From: Spirochaetota bacterium
Lineage (GTDB): Bacteria; Spirochaetota; JAGLSM01; JAKPMW01
DNA length: 32,912 nt
Direction: 5' to 3'
Assembly (NCBI GenBank): GCA_031283155.1
Contig: JAITCI010000017.1
Span: 1 to 32,912, forward strand
The position numbers were made by a program, and so were the translations under genes. Below, piece by piece: positions 9,084 to 16,543 of the stretch (positions are counted from its first letter, which is position 1; each line of letters starts with the position of its first letter). The notes beneath the pieces are model-generated. The model was not told where the DNA came from, ran no database searches, and saw only the letters and a list, made by a program, of their open reading frames with translations.

Positions 9084-9650
9084 ATGCAAACGTATGTTGC
9101 GCAGCCATGTTCACGGCACGATTTACGAGATTTGGCTATGAAAGTAAGGCGCGAATTGAATGTTGAGAATAATCTCTATTTTCCCATTGTTGAATTGTTG
9201 GAATTGATGCCGGAGTTTTTCCCAAAGTTTCATTTTAAAATTGTAGAGGATGACGAACTTCCGCCCGATGTACACGCCTATACCGACGTACAGAATAATG
9301 TTATCTGTATTAAACGAAGTGTGTATGAAGGGGCTTGCAATGGGAACGGGCGCGACCGCATGACGATAGCGCACGAAATAGGGCATTATCTGCTTATATG
9401 CGTTATAGGCTTTAAGTTCCAGCGCAATTTTTCGGACAGTACAATTCAGAAATACCAGGATCCGGAGTGGCAGGCGAAATGCTTTGCGGGCGAATTGCTT
9501 ATTCCGGCGCATCTTGTTCAGAAAATGACCCCGCGTGAAATAGCGGTTTTATGTGGAGTATCATTACCTGCTGCGGAAACGCAGTGGAGCAAACTCCGGG
9601 CAAATAAAGGACGGCGCTATAATGTCCAGAACGGTTTTATTACGCCCTAA
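9084..9650 (+). CDS. ImmA/IrrE family metallo-endopeptidase
   Basis: The 188-aa protein has the zincin motif HEIGH (H97-E98-H101) in the RMTIAHEIGHYLL context, the hallmark of COG2856 peptidases. The downstream ECxxFAxxLLxP-type motif appears as WQAKCFAGELLIPAHLV. The family cleaves XRE repressors to derepress mobile or stress genes, and the gene directly upstream encodes such a regulator (3-base gap). A Shine-Dalgarno (AGGGGAATGAAG) overlaps the end of the upstream gene. The last 29 bases overlap the start of the DUF4417 gene. The target of cleavage is inferred from context. Confidence 0.9.
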   Translation: MQTYVAQPCSRHDLRDLAMKVRRELNVENNLYFPIVELLELMPEFFPKFHFKIVEDDELPPDVHAYTDVQNNVICIKRSVYEGACNGNGRDRMTIAHEIGHYLLICVIGFKFQRNFSDSTIQKYQDPEWQAKCFAGELLIPAHLVQKMTPREIAVLCGVSLPAAETQWSKLRANKGRRYNVQNGFITP

Positions 9651-10296
9651 ACCGCATGATCGGCGTGATGTTTGGAATGCGGATTTACTTCGCGGCTGCC
9701 GATTCGATGGTGAATGGGAAATGCCTGTATTACAATCCTGCGATTGTATTCCCGAAAAACTTACCGTTTTTACAAATGCTCAAACTAAACTCGCCGATGG
9801 CTCATTCATTCACTTTTATGAGGATGATTATTTGTTTGAGCGAATTTGGCGTATCCCGAAGCGTTATTTGTCTTTGATAAAGGCATATGGAGGCGCAATC
9901 GCGCCTGATTTCAGTATTTATCGTGAAATGCCATTGGCGCAGCAGATGCATAATATTTTCAGAAGCCGTACTCTTGGATATTGGTGGTCGCAAAATGGAG
10001 TAAAAGTGATACCGAATGTGCGTTGGGGCGACGAGCGAACATATAAATTTTGCTTTGACGGTTTGCCCAAAAATTCTGTTGTCGCAATTGGAACGCATGG
10101 CTGCGTAAAGCATACAGACGACAGGCGTTATTTCTTTAACGGTTTTATCGAAATGCTCGACAGGATAACCCCAAAGAAGATTATAGTCTATGGTTCTGCA
10201 AGCGACAGAATTTTTTCTCCGCTCTTTTCATGCAATACTGAAATTATTCATTTCGAGAGTGATTTCTCACGTGTGCATAAGAGAAAGGATATATGA
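9622..10296 (+). CDS. DUF4417 domain-containing protein
   Basis: The 224-aa product carries the diagnostic DUF4417 segment in its middle: GVKVIPNVRWGDE, FCFDGLPKNS and VAIGTHGC, followed by a C-terminal strand (IIVYGSASD). The family is widespread in phage and mobile-element contexts and its biochemical role is, to my knowledge, unknown. ATG 9622 follows an AAAGGA Shine-Dalgarno and overlaps the protease gene by 29 bases; an extension to 9553 would lie entirely inside that gene. The next gene begins one base after the stop, so the run from 8715 onward looks like one transcription unit. Confidence 0.85.
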   Translation: MSRTVLLRPKPHDRRDVWNADLLRGCRFDGEWEMPVLQSCDCIPEKLTVFTNAQTKLADGSFIHFYEDDYLFERIWRIPKRYLSLIKAYGGAIAPDFSIYREMPLAQQMHNIFRSRTLGYWWSQNGVKVIPNVRWGDERTYKFCFDGLPKNSVVAIGTHGCVKHTDDRRYFFNGFIEMLDRITPKKIIVYGSASDRIFSPLFSCNTEIIHFESDFSRVHKRKDI

Positions 10297-10297
10297 T

Positions 10298-10633
10298 ATG
10301 GGTGGAGGATACGGATTCGGGGCGTATGGCGGCACAAAAGGGAGCAATCAGCGCGAGCGCCTGTTAAACTCGGTTACAAATACAAAACTGAAAAATGCAA
10401 TCAATCAAATATACAGACCAAATGCAAAAATTGGCGATGGCGGTTTAGCGGATGCAATTCGGCACGAGAAAGCGATCGGGGAAAAAGTAGGTGGTCGTTC
10501 ACATATTCAAAAAGGGAAAGAACGACTGAAAAATTTGAAAAATATTCTTAATAAAGAAAAACTCAACACACAGGATACTAAAATAATCAATGAACTCATA
10601 GACGACCTTACGCAGGCGCTGAAGGAGGATTAA
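10298..10633 (+). CDS. Small protein, candidate free-standing polymorphic-toxin-type domain
   Basis: The 111-aa protein begins with a Gly-rich stretch (MGGGYGFGAYGG), then has a conserved-looking core (IYRPNAKIGDGGLADAIRHE, residues about 44-63), a GGRSHIQKGKERL segment and a charged helix ending in LIDDLTQALKED. From memory, the IGDGG-x-AD-x-(I/L)RxE...H-x-KG pattern resembles C-terminal domains of polymorphic toxins, with polar residues (D, R, H, E) that could be catalytic. It lacks any secretion or RHS portion. It starts one base after the DUF4417 stop with an AAAGGA site, and is followed after 2 bases by a gene resembling DUF7674 proteins. A toxin role is inference; a structural or phage-type small protein is the alternative. 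Confidence 0.6.
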   Translation: MGGGYGFGAYGGTKGSNQRERLLNSVTNTKLKNAINQIYRPNAKIGDGGLADAIRHEKAIGEKVGGRSHIQKGKERLKNLKNILNKEKLNTQDTKIINELIDDLTQALKED

Positions 10634-10635
10634 AT

Positions 10636-10995
10636 ATGACCTCGAAAAGTTTAAACTTGAAACTGGTTGCTGCTTTTCCGGAGCTTGAACAAGCCTATCG
10701 CGAGCAAACGGAATGGCAGGAGGGCGACGAAACGGGATCTCATGTTGTTTATGAAGATGTGCTTGTTCCCGTTATGCGTATGCTCATCAAAAGCGGGAAC
10801 TATCAAAATGTGCAAAAGTATACTGATTTCCTCGAAGAACTGCTTGCTTTGGATGATGAATATGCTGCCAATGTAATAGCGGTAAGTGTAATTGAAAATA
10901 TATTCTTTGATAATATTGACAAAAAGGCATTCAAGGCGTTGCTTGGACAAAAGTGCAGCGCCATTTGGGATGGGTATGAAGCGACTGAGGGCTGA
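10636..10995 (+). CDS. DUF7674-like protein, probable immunity protein
   Basis: The acidic 119-aa helical protein (FPELEQAYREQTEWQ near the N-terminus, then VVYEDVLVPVM, FLEELLALDDEY and VIENIFFDN) resembles the DUF7674 group often placed next to toxin domains. The repeat-like DDEY and VxVIE segments suggest a helical repeat fold. A GGAGG site lies just before ATG 10636. It follows the candidate toxin by 2 bases, the expected order for a toxin-immunity pair. A second copy of its first 22 codons lies at 11191, truncated, as seen in arrays of orphan immunity genes. Assignment to DUF7674 is from memory of the family pattern. Confidence 0.65.
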   Translation: MTSKSLNLKLVAAFPELEQAYREQTEWQEGDETGSHVVYEDVLVPVMRMLIKSGNYQNVQKYTDFLEELLALDDEYAANVIAVSVIENIFFDNIDKKAFKALLGQKCSAIWDGYEATEG

Positions 10996-11005
10996 CTGGT
11001 TGAAG

Positions 11006-11194
11006 ATGAAATTTCAGGAACTTGACGGCGTAAAAACGCTTGTACGAAAGGATTCCACTCCGATTGGCTCTGTCGGGACGGTGGTTTGTGTTTTTGATAA
11101 TCCGCATGAAGCCTATATGGTTGAATTCATCAATGCAGGCGGTGAAACGCTGGATTCCCCGATTTACCTGCCTGACGAGTTGGAGAAGGCATGA
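11006..11194 (+). CDS. DUF4926 domain-containing small protein
   Basis: The 62-aa protein matches the DUF4926 pattern: an early VKTLV strand, GSVGTVVCVFD, and an EAYMVEFINAGGETL strand, together suggesting an SH3-like beta barrel. Such genes commonly accompany toxin-antitoxin or Imm genes; the function is unknown. ATG 11006 gives the family-typical N-terminus. An in-frame ATG at 10976 would overlap the preceding gene by 20 bases and is a weaker choice. The stop overlaps the start codon of the truncated immunity-gene copy (ATGA at 11191-11194). Confidence 0.75.
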   Translation: MKFQELDGVKTLVRKDSTPIGSVGTVVCVFDNPHEAYMVEFINAGGETLDSPIYLPDELEKA

Positions 11195-11259
11195 CCTCGA
11201 AAAAATTGAATTTGAAGCTGGTTGCCGCTTTTCCGGAACTCGAACAAACCTATCGCGCG
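11191..11259 (+). pseudogene. 5' fragment of a second DUF7674-like immunity gene
   Basis: The first 22 codons (MTSKKLNLKLVAAF, then PELEQTYR) repeat those at 10636 with only two amino-acid differences and mostly third-base changes. Similarity ends abruptly at TATCGCG (11251-11257), where palindromic repeat DNA starts. The frame stays open beyond, but from 11509 on it is only antisense to pckG, so the long frame is not a real protein. This is a duplicated immunity gene whose remainder was lost or replaced by the repeat element. Confidence 0.8.
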
Positions 11260-11315
11260 TTCGGAGCGCGCGCCGCTGCGCCTGCGCGGGTATGCGCAAG
11301 TCATTTTGTATCCTG

Positions 11316-11351
11316 CCCCTCGCCAAAATCGCCATCCGTGGCGGCGAGGGG
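11316..11351. repeat. Nested bulged hairpin, copy C
   Basis: Outer arms CCCCTCGC (11316-11323) and GCGAGGGG (11344-11351) pair perfectly. A 5'-side-only bulge (C plus AAAAT) follows, then an inner 5-bp stem (CGCCA/TGGCG) with loop TCCG. The architecture is the same as copies A and B. Confidence 0.75.
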
Positions 11352-11433
11352 TTTCCACATCGTGTTTCAAGGTGGGGGAAGCCAGATTGGGCGAACACAG
11401 GGCGGGGATATGCGTTTTTATAATAAATTCGGT

Positions 11434-11489
11434 CTCCGCGCCAAAACGCGGCATCCTGCCGTGCGCGGAGTGAAAACATCCTGTTTTCA
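11434..11489. repeat. Nested bulged hairpin plus TCC-loop stem, copy A
   Basis: Outer arms CTCCGCG (11434-11440) and CGCGGAG (11464-11470) enclose a 5' bulge CCAAAA and an inner 7-bp stem CGCGGCA/TGCCGTG with loop TCC. It is followed directly by an 8-bp stem TGAAAACA/TGTTTTCA, also with loop TCC. Confidence 0.8.
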
Positions 11490-11508
11490 GGGAGGGGTAA
11501 AAAAGCCT

Positions 11509-13296
11509 TTACCCCAGCCGCTTCTCAAGCGCGTTTGCTTCCTCGGCAAGTTCCGGCGGGAGATGCGTCCCGAAACTCGCGAAATGCTCGCGGATGCCCG
11601 GGAGTTCATTCTTCCACTCCGCCGGATCAACGCGGAGGAGTTCCTTTTGCGCCGCTTCGCTTACGCTGAGTCCAGAAAAATCAAGCGCGGCGGGTACGTA
11701 ACCGATAGCGGTTTCCGCCGCTTCACCTGTATCACTGACGCGCTCCACGACCCATTTGAGAACCCGGCTGTTCTCGCCGTAGCCTGGCCAGAGGAATTTG
11801 CCGTCCGCGCCTTTGCGGAACCAGTTGACGTAGAAGATTTTCGGGAGTTTATCTGCGGTAGATTTTTTGCCCATCGCGAGCCAGTGCGCGAAATAGTCGC
11901 CCATATTGTAGCCGCAGAAGGGCAGCATCGCGAAGGGATCGCGGCGCAGCTTGCCGACTGTGCCGACGGCGGCAGCCGTCATTTCGCTCGCCATGATGGA
12001 ACCCAGGAATACGCCGTGCTGCCAGTTAAAGGACTCATGTATCAACGGCGTCACGCCCGCGCGGCGTCCGCCGAAGAGGATCGCGGAGATGGGTACGCCC
12101 GCAGGATCCTGCCAGGCGGGATCGATCACGGGGCATTGGCTTGCCGGCGCGGTGAAGCGCGCGTTCGGGTGCGCCGCCTTGCGTCCGCATCCCGCAGTCC
12201 AGGGGTTGCCGTTCCAGTCGATCAGTTCCGGCGGTTCCGCGTCGGTCATATCCTCCCACCAGACGTCGCGGTCGGGGGTTTTCGCGACATTCGTAAAGAT
12301 GCAATTCGCTTTGAGCGCGAGCATCGCGTTTGGGTTGGACTTCATTGAGGTGCCGGGTGCCACGCCGAAAAAGCCGTTCTCGGGGTTGATCGCGTAGAGC
12401 CGCCCGTCCTTGCCGAATTTCATCCAGGCGATATCGTCGCCCACGCACTCGACCTTCCAGCCCGGGATCGTCGGGATCAGCATCGCGAGGTTGGTCTTGC
12501 CGCAGGCGCTTGGGAAAGCGGCGGCGATATATTTTTTTTCGCCCTTGGGCGGGGTGATGCCCAGGATCAGCATATGCTCCGCAAGCCATCCGTCCTCGCG
12601 CGCCATCCAGGACGCGATCCGGAGCGCGAAACATTTTTTGCCGAGGAGCGCGTTGCCGCCGTAGCCGGAGCCGAATGACCAGATCAGTTTTTCATCGGGA
12701 AAATGGCAGATGTATTTATTTTCGGCGTTGCATGGCCAGGCCGCGTCCTTTTGCCCGGGTTCGAGCGGCGCTCCGATGGTATGGAGGCAGGGTACAAAAT
12801 CGCCGTTCTCGCCGAGCGCGTCGAGTACCGCGCTGCCCATGCGCGTCATGATGCGCATATTGTTCACAACGTAGGGCGAGTCGCTGAGTTCCACGCCGAT
12901 GTGCGCGATATTGCTTCCGATTGGCCCCATGCTGAAGGGAATGACGTACATCGTGCGCCCCTTCATTGAACCGCGCGAGAGCTTCGTGAGTACATCCTTC
13001 ATTTCCGCCGGATCGCGCCAGTTATTTGTCGGCCCGGCTTCCTCCTGCGTGCGTGTGCAGATAAAGGTGCGATCCTCCACGCGCGCCACGTCGGCGGGGT
13101 CGGATTTTACCCAAAAGGAATTCGGGCGCTTTTTTTCGTCGAGGCGTTCGTACATACCCGCCGCGACACAAGCCTCCGCGAGCCGGTCGTACTCTTCCTG
13201 CGATCCGTCGCACCAATAGACCGAATCCGGCGTGAAGAGTTTGGCCATCTCCTCAACCCAGTTATTGAGGCGTGTATTTTTGGATGCTGTATTCAT
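11509..13296 (-). CDS. pckG: Phosphoenolpyruvate carboxykinase (GTP)
   Basis: The enzyme interconverts oxaloacetate plus GTP with PEP, CO2 and GDP. In fermentative gut bacteria it often runs in the carboxylating, PEP-to-oxaloacetate direction. The 595-aa protein has the normal GTP-class length and motifs: [13 protein letters not shown] near residue 210, the P-loop kinase-1a motif [12 protein letters not shown] near 260, the metal-binding VGDDIAW, and the downstream [11 protein letters not shown] and NWFRKG segments. The ATP-type enzyme has a different P-loop context. ATG 13296 has an AGGGAGAA site; the open frame continues upstream to 13686 without similarity. The gene is monocistronic, and its 3' end abuts the hairpin array at 11434-11489. 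Confidence 0.96.
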   Translation of the reverse strand: MNTASKNTRLNNWVEEMAKLFTPDSVYWCDGSQEEYDRLAEACVAAGMYERLDEKKRPNSFWVKSDPADVARVEDRTFICTRTQEEAGPTNNWRDPAEMKDVLTKLSRGSMKGRTMYVIPFSMGPIGSNIAHIGVELSDSPYVVNNMRIMTRMGSAVLDALGENGDFVPCLHTIGAPLEPGQKDAAWPCNAENKYICHFPDEKLIWSFGSGYGGNALLGKKCFALRIASWMAREDGWLAEHMLILGITPPKGEKKYIAAAFPSACGKTNLAMLIPTIPGWKVECVGDDIAWMKFGKDGRLYAINPENGFFGVAPGTSMKSNPNAMLALKANCIFTNVAKTPDRDVWWEDMTDAEPPELIDWNGNPWTAGCGRKAAHPNARFTAPASQCPVIDPAWQDPAGVPISAILFGGRRAGVTPLIHESFNWQHGVFLGSIMASEMTAAAVGTVGKLRRDPFAMLPFCGYNMGDYFAHWLAMGKKSTADKLPKIFYVNWFRKGADGKFLWPGYGENSRVLKWVVERVSDTGEAAETAIGYVPAALDFSGLSVSEAAQKELLRVDPAEWKNELPGIREHFASFGTHLPPELAEEANALEKRLG

Positions 13297-13454
13297 AACA
13301 TTTTCTCCCTGAAGGTATTGCGTTGAAAGATAGCAGGTTTTCGGGGGATATTCCCGCAAAAAAAGCGCTCGGAAGTTCTGTACATTGCCGATCTGGAAAG
13401 CTATACTATCCGCTGGGTTGGAAAGGGAAATACCATTTTTTAAGGAAGAAATCC

Positions 13455-14270
13455 ATGAAATGTTCCCAGGGTATTCTCCTGCTTGCTGTATGCTGCGCGA
13501 TTTTCCCTTTTCAGGCTTTCGCCCAGGAAAAGATAGAGCTGTCTCCCGGAAAAACCCTCGATATACCCGCGCCGTCGAAATGGGATAACATATTGAGCTT
13601 TGGCGCTTCCATAGATGTCGGCGTATTCTCGCTGCCAAAATTCGGCGATACCTCCTTTGTAGGCGCGAACCGTTATGATGATACAACCGACGGCGCTGCC
13701 CTTAACCTGGAGTATCTCCGTTCTGTTGCCGGGATTTTCAAAATTGGCGTCGGCGCGTCTCTCTTTGGTCAGTCTTCCGATGCAGAATGGGGATATACCG
13801 CAAACGCCTTAGGGGTTGCGCCCTATGGTACATTTGAACTTTGGCTTAAAGTCAGAGATCAATTTGGCGACGATGATATCCCTATAGCGACTGCCCTTCA
13901 GGAAATTTACAAAGACCATGTTAAAGTTAGTTTTACAAGATATATGCCTGTCCGATCATATATTTACCTGAAGGGAATTGCCGGCTATGCCGTACCGGAC
14001 GTATTTTTTGATGACGCCATGCCCTGGTATGGGCTGCGGGATCTGCGCACCAAGGGCGGTTTTTATTATGGCGTAGGCGTTGGCGTAATGCAAACCGATG
14101 GACTACTCAAGGGGATGTTCGTGCAGATGTCCTACAAATGCTATACCGGCAGTATGAGCGCATGGTTTGACGACTACTCCGCAACCATTCCCATATCCAT
14201 TTTCAAAAAAGAAGCGTTTTCAATACACCTCCTTGCCATAGAATTTGGCTGGAGATTTTCACTGGGCTAG
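13455..14270 (+). CDS. Outer-membrane beta-barrel-like protein of unknown function
   Basis: The 271-aa product has a clear signal peptide ([17 protein letters not shown]...AFAQ, cleavage near residue 24), then alternating hydrophobic/polar strands rich in Gly and aromatic residues ([36 protein letters not shown]), ending in [11 protein letters not shown], a typical amphipathic last strand. This pattern fits a small porin-like or outer-membrane beta-barrel protein. AAGGAAG lies before ATG 13455; the longer frame to 13323 lacks a signal sequence. It is divergent from pckG and its stop overlaps that of the convergent HD gene by 12 bases. No specific family is recognised. Confidence 0.7.
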   Translation: MKCSQGILLLAVCCAIFPFQAFAQEKIELSPGKTLDIPAPSKWDNILSFGASIDVGVFSLPKFGDTSFVGANRYDDTTDGAALNLEYLRSVAGIFKIGVGASLFGQSSDAEWGYTANALGVAPYGTFELWLKVRDQFGDDDIPIATALQEIYKDHVKVSFTRYMPVRSYIYLKGIAGYAVPDVFFDDAMPWYGLRDLRTKGGFYYGVGVGVMQTDGLLKGMFVQMSYKCYTGSMSAWFDDYSATIPISIFKKEAFSIHLLAIEFGWRFSLG

Positions 14271-14855
14271 GGCATCCGGGTCGCAGACGCGAATTCCCTG
14301 TTCCTCCGCGCGGCGCATGGCGAGGATGGTTTTCCCGATCAAAATATCCAGTTCCCATCCGAGCATGGCTGCGCCGCGCTCGATAACCTCGCGGGAGCAG
14401 CCGGCCGCAAAATTGGGCGTCTTATATTTTTTGCGCACCGATTTGACTTCCATATCCATGACGCTTTTCGAGGGGCGCATCAGGGCAGCCGCCCCGATCA
14501 GGCCGGTTAACTCGTCAACGGCGTAGAGCACTTTCTCCATCAGATGCTCCGGCCGGATGTCGACCGTGAGCGCGTAGCCGTGGCTCGCAACCGCGCGGAT
14601 TAAATTTTCGGGAAGCCCGCGCTCCCGCATGATTTCCTGCGCCTTGATGCAATGCTGCTCCGGATATTGCTCAAAATCAAGGTCATGCAAGAGCCCGGCT
14701 ATCGCCCAGAAATCCGCTTCTTCGGCAAAGCCCAATTCTTCCGCGAAAGTGCGCATCACGCTCTCCAGTATCCGCGCGTGTTTCAGGTGAAACTCATCCG
14801 AGTTGTACTCTGTCAGGAGTGCCCATGCCGCGTCGCGGCTGATCGCTGCGCTCAT
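14259..14855 (-). CDS. HD/HDIG-domain phosphohydrolase-like protein
   Basis: The 198-aa protein has the HD-superfamily metal-binding pattern: an early His (HLKHARILE), the paired LLHDLDFEQ (His-Asp), a later EQH and ASHGYA, and an Asp in VLYAVDELTG. This is the layout of stand-alone HDIG hydrolases acting on nucleotides or phosphate esters; the substrate is not predictable. AGAGAGG precedes ATG 14855; 30 extra upstream codons are unlikely. It is divergent from the PPC lipoprotein gene (101-base gap) and overlaps the barrel gene tail to tail. Confidence 0.85.
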   Translation of the reverse strand: MSAAISRDAAWALLTEYNSDEFHLKHARILESVMRTFAEELGFAEEADFWAIAGLLHDLDFEQYPEQHCIKAQEIMRERGLPENLIRAVASHGYALTVDIRPEHLMEKVLYAVDELTGLIGAAALMRPSKSVMDMEVKSVRKKYKTPNFAAGCSREVIERGAAMLGWELDILIGKTILAMRRAEEQGIRVCDPDALAQ

Positions 14856-14956
14856 TATGTGCCTCTCTTTCCTGATGACAATATATACATAGGCTTTCGC
14901 GAAACGCGCGGCAAGTATCTTTTGCCCAATCTTCCCGCGAGGCATAGATTTACGCT

Positions 14957-16543
14957 ATGCGTACAACCCTGCGAATAGCCCTTTCTGTTCTCCTCCTCTG
15001 CTGCGCCTGCGGCCAGAAGATGCAGATCGAGAAAGAGCCGAATGATACCCCCCAGACCGCGACGCAGGTGACGGCGGAAGCGGCGGTTCGGGGCGAACTC
15101 TCGGGCGCGGCGGATCGCGATTATCTTTGCGTGGCTGTTCCGTCGGGCAAACTCCTTTCATTTATACTGGAACACGCACGGGACGCGGATATCGCGGTGG
15201 AGGTATACCGCGCGGGTATTTTGATCAAGCTCGTGGATGGTCTCGCGGCGCGCGAGGCACAGGAAGGGCAGCCCGCGCGCGAATATGCTTCTTTCATCAG
15301 CAGTCAGGGCGAAGATATAATTTTGCTTATCCGCGCTGTCTCGGCGGAGGGGAAGTTTCCCGCAGCCTGGCAGCTCTTCATGGAACTCACCCTTGCCGAC
15401 GCGCGCGTGGAGCGCGAGCCGAACGATACGCCATCGGAGGCGACGCCCATATACGCCGGGAAAACCATTGAGGGGCGCTATTCCCCGGTCTCCAATCCCA
15501 TTTCGGTTTTCGGGGATGGCGCGGAGCGCGATTTTTATCAATACGTGAACGATTCGACCAATCGCGTCATGCTGGAGCTTGAGGTCAGCGGTGTGCCCGA
15601 CGTTGATGCGGTGATCGAGATATATAATGAAGAAGGCCGTATCAGCCGCACCATCGACGCCGAGGGCGTTCACTACGGAGAAGCGAGCGGCCAGCTTGGG
15701 CTCGAACCTTCCATGACCTGCACCTTCGCTCTGCGCGCGAAAACGCGGCAGGGAAATCCGTATGTCTCCTACAGACTGCGCGCGCGCGTAACCGAGGCGG
15801 ATCTCCGGACTGAATTTGAGCCGAATGACAATGCGGAGACGGCAAATCTGCTGACCGCAGGCGAGGCGACGCGCGGCCGCATTTTCCCCGAGGGGGACGT
15901 GGATTATTATAAGCTCTTGCTGCCCGCTGCCGGGCGCTATACGATCTCCGCGCGTCTTGCCCCCGACGGCGACGCCGATCTCGCGCTGGAACTCATGGAC
16001 AAAGAGGGTAGGGTTTTGCTCACGGCGGATAATGAGCCTGCGCGGCGGGCGGAATATATCGCCAACTATGGCTGCATCGCGCGCGGGAACAATATGGAAC
16101 TGTATTTTGTCGTCCGCGCAAAACCGGGAGCGCGGGATACAGGCTACAGCATCATGGCGAATTACCATCCCGCCGGCGCGTTTGCGGAGTTTGAGCCCAA
16201 TGACACGCCCGCTGCGGCAAATCCGCTTACGCCCGGGGTGGAGATGCGTGGATATTTCTTTCCGGCGGGCGATCAGGATTGGTTTTATTTCGATCTGGAG
16301 CGGGAGAGTATACTCGATATGCGTTTGATAACGCCGGCGGGCGTGAAGGCCGGAATGCGTCTCCAGAATGCCGATGGACAGGCTGCGGCTGCGACGCCTT
16401 CCTTTGCGGCGGGGGAGGTGCGTCTGCGCACGCATAGTCTTCCGGAGGGGCGCTGGTTTCTTCTGCTCGCAGCGGAGGATGACGCAAATCCGCGCGATCC
16501 CTGGCTGCTTACTGTGGCGCATATTACGGAGGATGCTGAATGA
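14957..16543 (+). CDS. Lipoprotein with four PPC-type repeats
   Basis: The 528-aa protein begins with a short lipoprotein signal (LLLCCACGQ; the lipidated Cys is probably residue 16 or 18, in a relaxed spirochaete-like lipobox). It contains four EPND-led units starting near residues 27, 154, 288 and 413, each with D-x-D-(Y/W) and a FxL(R/E)-type strand, matching the PPC beta-sandwich. These domains usually mediate export or binding rather than catalysis, and no peptidase domain is present. The stop overlaps the start of the penicillin-binding protein gene (ATGA), so the two are translationally coupled. That suggests a cell-envelope role, perhaps assisting peptidoglycan synthesis. The start has only a weak ribosome site. 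Confidence 0.8.
   Translation: MRTTLRIALSVLLLCCACGQKMQIEKEPNDTPQTATQVTAEAAVRGELSGAADRDYLCVAVPSGKLLSFILEHARDADIAVEVYRAGILIKLVDGLAAREAQEGQPAREYASFISSQGEDIILLIRAVSAEGKFPAAWQLFMELTLADARVEREPNDTPSEATPIYAGKTIEGRYSPVSNPISVFGDGAERDFYQYVNDSTNRVMLELEVSGVPDVDAVIEIYNEEGRISRTIDAEGVHYGEASGQLGLEPSMTCTFALRAKTRQGNPYVSYRLRARVTEADLRTEFEPNDNAETANLLTAGEATRGRIFPEGDVDYYKLLLPAAGRYTISARLAPDGDADLALELMDKEGRVLLTADNEPARRAEYIANYGCIARGNNMELYFVVRAKPGARDTGYSIMANYHPAGAFAEFEPNDTPAAANPLTPGVEMRGYFFPAGDQDWFYFDLERESILDMRLITPAGVKAGMRLQNADGQAAAATPSFAAGEVRLRTHSLPEGRWFLLLAAEDDANPRDPWLLTVAHITEDAE

Larger units (their letters stand above)
11260..11508. repeat. Hairpin array between truncated immunity gene and pckG
   Basis: This stretch holds a short GC palindrome (near 11258-11276), the nested bulged hairpin at 11316-11351 (copy C), the nested bulged hairpin at 11434-11470 (copy A) and a perfect 8-bp stem with TCC loop at 11471-11489. 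No gene is seen. Copy A shares its outer arms with the element at 28197-28234. Confidence 0.8.

Noticed and set aside
11191-12348. 385-aa open frame starting with the immunity-like N-terminus
   Set aside because: Only the first 22 codons have homology; the rest is hairpin DNA and then antisense to pckG.
15158-16522. 454-aa minus-strand open frame
   Set aside because: It is antisense to the PPC lipoprotein, whose signal peptide, repeats and operon position are convincing.
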